This document shows, piece after piece, positions 61,747-64,000 of a stretch of 64,000 nt of DNA. The stretch is from assembly GCA_024403615.1 (NCBI GenBank), contig JAKSRM010000003.1, positions 97,973-161,972 of the forward strand, read 5' to 3'. The DNA is from Lachnospiraceae bacterium. Its GTDB lineage: Bacteria > Bacillota > Clostridia > Lachnospirales > Lachnospiraceae. Within the stretch, counting starts at the first letter, position 1. Each line of letters begins with the position of its first letter. Made by a program: the position numbers and the translations under genes. The notes beneath the pieces are model-generated. The model was not told the origin of the DNA, did not search any database, and saw nothing but the letters and a program-made list of their open reading frames with translations.

Positions 61747-62290
61747 ACCAAGCAGCGGTCATTTTTCAGGTACCACTGGAGCCAAAAAAGCTCATAACTA
61801 TGTAATGTCAAATCGGTCCGCATCCGATATAATAGCGGAAAGAGCTTCCGGTTTAGATTTAAGAGAACATCCTATCAAAAGCAGTAGCGAGACTCCGTTA
61901 AAAGCAATTAACAGAAAAATACATGATAGGACAGCAACAAAAGCAGAATACAAAAAACATTATCAAGCTAGTCGCCTGAAAAATAGGCGTAAACAGGCTG
62001 TAAAAGATTTTTGGAATGATGAGCGTGAACGCCTAATGCATCATCAACCTGCCACCAGAAAATGGACAGAAAAACAACGCGATACTATTCTTGCTGGCCA
62101 ACGACCAAAACACGATGGCCGTACTATTCAAGGCCATCATACCTATAGCGTTTCAATGTACCCACATCTTGCAGGAAAAAGCGCTATAATCTATCCAGCA
62201 ACATTTAACGAACACTTAAACGGTTGGCACGGTGGCAATTTCAAGAACAGCGAACCTGGGCGGCCAATTAAAAATATCCGAGATTTCTAA
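61739..62290 (+). CDS. Stand-alone GHH-signature HNH/EndoVII-type toxin nuclease
   Basis: 183 aa. The N-terminus SGHFSGTTGAKK is like a pre-toxin motif. A basic helical linker (about 60-105) precedes the toxin domain: TIQGHHTYSVSMYPHLAG (G132, H133, H134, H143), IYPATFNEHLNGWHGGNFKNS (H159, H164). This is the GHH-signature nuclease domain of polymorphic toxins, normally the C-terminal end of Rhs or other large proteins; here it is alone without a delivery domain. Overlap with the DUF4417 gene (8 bp) suggests they work together. The following small gene is the likely immunity protein. The start has AAAGGAGGTG. Confidence 0.85.
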   Translation: MSKPSSGHFSGTTGAKKAHNYVMSNRSASDIIAERASGLDLREHPIKSSSETPLKAINRKIHDRTATKAEYKKHYQASRLKNRRKQAVKDFWNDERERLMHHQPATRKWTEKQRDTILAGQRPKHDGRTIQGHHTYSVSMYPHLAGKSAIIYPATFNEHLNGWHGGNFKNSEPGRPIKNIRDF

Positions 62291-62302
62291 TGGAGGTACA
62301 AA

Positions 62303-62623
62303 ATGAGTTCAACAATTGGAATAAAAATATCATCTACAGAATCACTTGCAAAAGTCGTAAGCATAATTAGGAAATATGAGTCATTATCAATATCAGAAAT
62401 AAAGAAACGCATTGATAGCAATTCTTACCTTCTCACATATGGTTATACCGATGATAAAGGCTTAAATACTTTACTGAAATGTCACAAAGAATTTTCTGCT
62501 TTAGGTATTTCAACACAACTTTTCGAGCATGACAGACCTTGCGAATTGCAATTCTTCAAAAATCTCAGCAAAACATATCAGGAAATCTCTGATGAAATTG
62601 ATGCAGAAGATGATGAGGAATAA
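62303..62623 (+). CDS. Probable immunity protein
   Basis: 106 aa, strongly acidic at the C-terminus (EISDEIDAEDDEE). No family is recognised. It starts 12 bp after the GHH toxin stop with a GGAGG site, which is the position of immunity genes in toxin loci. Size and acidity against a basic nuclease also fit. The cluster ends with a strong hairpin. Confidence 0.7.
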   Translation: MSSTIGIKISSTESLAKVVSIIRKYESLSISEIKKRIDSNSYLLTYGYTDDKGLNTLLKCHKEFSALGISTQLFEHDRPCELQFFKNLSKTYQEISDEIDAEDDEE

Positions 62624-62648
62624 TTAATACCCTCTATCTGTTTCTAAA

Positions 62649-62675
62649 TAAGTGCACGGAACTCCCGTGCACTTA
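62649..62675 (+). terminator. Terminator-like hairpin after the immunity gene
   Basis: AAGTGCACGG / CCGTGCACTT with a 5-nt loop (10-bp stem). A short T-rich run follows (ACTTATTC). It ends the DUF4417/toxin/immunity transcript. Confidence 0.75.
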
Positions 62676-62753
62676 CTTATTCTAATATTCTTAATGAATC
62701 CAATAGTGATAAACATATCTCTTCAAATTTTCATAGGTCCATATCATGCGTCG

Positions 62754-62781
62754 CGTGGCACACAAATAGGATTTTATTCAT
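62754..62781. repeat. Right 28-bp direct repeat, overlapping the fic 3' end
   Basis: Contains CAAATAGGATTTTATTCAT; the last eight bases are the final codons and stop of fic read from the other strand. Its left partner is at 59154-59181. Confidence 0.8.
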
Positions 62782-63832
62782 CAAACCACATTCCTCCGTA
62801 ATAGAAAGTATTCTTTCCTTTGGCTTCTCTCTTTAATTCTCCGTATGCAACCAGCTTGCGCAATGCCCCTTCGATAGAACTATCGCTGAGAGATGGACAA
62901 AGTTCGCGAATATTCTGCTTGTTAAACTTACCAGGCTTATTCTGACTAGCTCTTCGAACCATTTCCAACGCCGGCAATTTTTCTTCTACCAGCGACATAC
63001 GATCTTCAAAGTCTCTATAGGCAGCTAATATGGTTCCAAGAATATATTTGATAAATGGCACCACATCCTCCGTTCCTTCATTCCATCCTATTTGAGAAAC
63101 TGCAAGCGCATCGTAATACAGATCTTTGTTCTCTGCGATTTTCGCCTCCAATGAAATATATTTCCCAACATAAAAGCCACAGCGATATAACAATAACGTT
63201 GTGAGCAGACGACTCATTCTACCGTTACCGTCATTAAACGGATGAATGCATAAAAAGTCATGAATAAAAACCGGTATCGCAATCAACGGTTCCAGTTCCA
63301 GGTTTCCAATCACCCGATTGAATTCCTCACAAATTCTGTCTAGAGCCTCTGGGGTTTCAAAAGGAGCAGGAGGGGTAAACAAAACTTGAACATGGCCATC
63401 CGGATATGTTGCGCTAATATAGTTCTGCACATTTTTCGTTTTCCCAGCAAGCGGATTATTCATATGGCTATATAGAATCTTATGAAGCTGGAGAATATAG
63501 TTTCGGGTAAGCGGAATGGCATCAAAGTTCTCGTGAATGATATTCAGCACATCGCGATATCCCGCAATTTCCTGTTCATTACGATTTCTCGGTGTTATTT
63601 TTTCTTCCACAAGCTGACGAATTCGAGTATTTGTAGTTACAATGCCTTCAATTTCATTGGATGCTTCCGTACTCTGAACTTTTGCAATCTCCACAAGTTT
63701 TTCAAGAGCCTCCGGCTTCTGCTTCAAAAACAGTTCCTGTTTACCAACTTCTTTGTATATTGCAGCAACTAAGCCTAGTATTTCCGAATCCCATTTTTGC
63801 TCGTTAATTTTTGAATAATTAAAGGTTCTCAT
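62774..63832 (-). CDS. Fic family protein
   Basis: 352 aa. The catalytic motif HPFNDGNGRMSR spans residues 197-208. An N-terminal autoinhibitory motif of the S-x3-E-G type is present at S58-E62-G63 (SNEIEG), so the protein is probably a class II self-inhibited AMP transferase. A C-terminal winged helix follows (KFNKQNIRELCPSLSDSSIEGALRKLVAYGELKREAKGKNTFYY). Such HTH-containing Fic proteins may AMPylate themselves or other targets; targets are unknown. Its 3' end is the direct-repeat site of the neighbouring island. The start has AAGGG. Confidence 0.93.
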   Translation of the reverse strand: MRTFNYSKINEQKWDSEILGLVAAIYKEVGKQELFLKQKPEALEKLVEIAKVQSTEASNEIEGIVTTNTRIRQLVEEKITPRNRNEQEIAGYRDVLNIIHENFDAIPLTRNYILQLHKILYSHMNNPLAGKTKNVQNYISATYPDGHVQVLFTPPAPFETPEALDRICEEFNRVIGNLELEPLIAIPVFIHDFLCIHPFNDGNGRMSRLLTTLLLYRCGFYVGKYISLEAKIAENKDLYYDALAVSQIGWNEGTEDVVPFIKYILGTILAAYRDFEDRMSLVEEKLPALEMVRRASQNKPGKFNKQNIRELCPSLSDSSIEGALRKLVAYGELKREAKGKNTFYYGGMWFDE

Positions 63833-63947
63833 TCCCTTATCCCTTTCGTCTTTCCCTTAAATAATAGGTAAAATTAAGGGAATTGTCAATGAATTTGATT
63901 TGCTTTCGTTCTCTTGTTAGAATATAGAAAATGTGAGGTAGTCAAAA

Positions 63948-64000
63948 ATGAACAATATTATCCTTTGCGGCGTTGGTGGAAACTTAGGTTCCAAAACCGC
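63948..64000 (+). CDS. Start of an unidentified gene (partial)
   Basis: Only 18 codons are inside the window, starting MNNIILCGVGGNLGSKTA behind GAGG. The hydrophobic strand followed by G-x-G-G is a Rossmann-type loop and resembles the gamma-type subunits of 2-oxoacid:ferredoxin or indolepyruvate oxidoreductases (GVGG...), but the fragment is too short to decide. It is divergent from fic. Confidence 0.5.
   Translation, partial: MNNIILCGVGGNLGSKT

Larger units (their letters stand above)
59154..62781. mobile_element. 3.6-kb island at the 3' end of fic, bounded by direct repeats
   Basis: A 28-bp sequence containing CAAATAGGATTTTATTCAT occurs at 59154-59181 and again 3600 bp later at 62754-62781 with two mismatches. 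The right copy spans the last codons and stop of the fic gene. Duplication of a gene's 3' end is the usual mark of integration by a tyrosine recombinase. The island carries a 498-aa unknown protein, DUF4417, a GHH toxin and a small acidic protein, and no integrase. Confidence 0.68.

Overview
The window is a stretch of a low-to-moderate GC Bacillota chromosome. The strong AGGAGG-type ribosome binding sites, ECF transporters, URO-D-type methyltransferases, Old Yellow Enzyme (OYE) reductases with 4Fe-4S clusters and a Tn916-like integrase all point to an anaerobic, probably gut-dwelling Clostridia. The genus cannot be named from sequence reading alone. Most genes lie on the minus strand.

1-31 kb is a metabolic region: an amidohydrolase end, AlaX and YbaK editing factors, two tandem type-B carboxylesterases, two OYE/FAD/4Fe-4S reductases, a possible phloretin/DAPG-type C-C hydrolase, an ABC permease and binding protein without an ATPase, a Crp-type regulator, an arylamine N-acetyltransferase, a feruloyl-esterase-like protein, two tandem URO-D-family methyltransferases, DUF362, and an ALDH/ADH pair. 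The mix suggests processing of plant phenolic or xenobiotic esters and ethers; this is inference. Two intergenic arrays (3.30-3.59 kb and 18.38-18.64 kb) of a GAGATATGTAC motif at a 42-bp period, each reversing polarity in the middle, are unexplained. A tRNA-Ser(GCU) sits at 31 kb beside a GC-rich block bounded by a copy of part of the tRNA.

31-41.5 kb is a corrinoid-capture locus behind a strong promoter, a compact cobalamin riboswitch and a terminator. It holds a YezD-like peptide, a 1673-aa wall-anchored protein with a DUF4430 beta domain and an alpha/alpha-toroid (the two modules of animal intrinsic factor and transcobalamin), a DUF4430 lipoprotein, an EcfT and a single polypeptide fusing two EcfA ATPases to an ECF S component. 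41.5-46.5 kb holds a xylose operon (xylA, xylB) preceded by a bicupin, a flavin reductase and a low-molecular-weight phosphatase.

46.58-59.13 kb is an integrative mobilizable element: Tn916-type int and xis, VapE-like helicase, CHC2 primase, MobV-type relaxase, a hairpin-rich oriT candidate, and cargo. The main cargo is a newly recognised cassette: a Hin-type serine recombinase next to two inverted palindromic sites that bound a 136-bp promoter segment, followed by an 815-aa FRG-RRE-radical SAM-SPASM fusion and an overlapping 37-codon Cys/Tyr-rich peptide gene. It looks like a phase-variable RiPP system. The other cargo is an XRE regulator with a 26-bp palindromic operator, a zinc-ribbon deoxyribosyltransferase/TIR-like protein and a DUF3800 protein, a plausible defence module.

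59.15-62.78 kb is a 3.6-kb island bounded by 28-bp direct repeats that duplicate the 3' end of a fic gene. It carries an unknown 498-aa protein, DUF4417, a stand-alone GHH nuclease toxin and a probable immunity gene. The window ends in the fic gene and the first codons of another gene.
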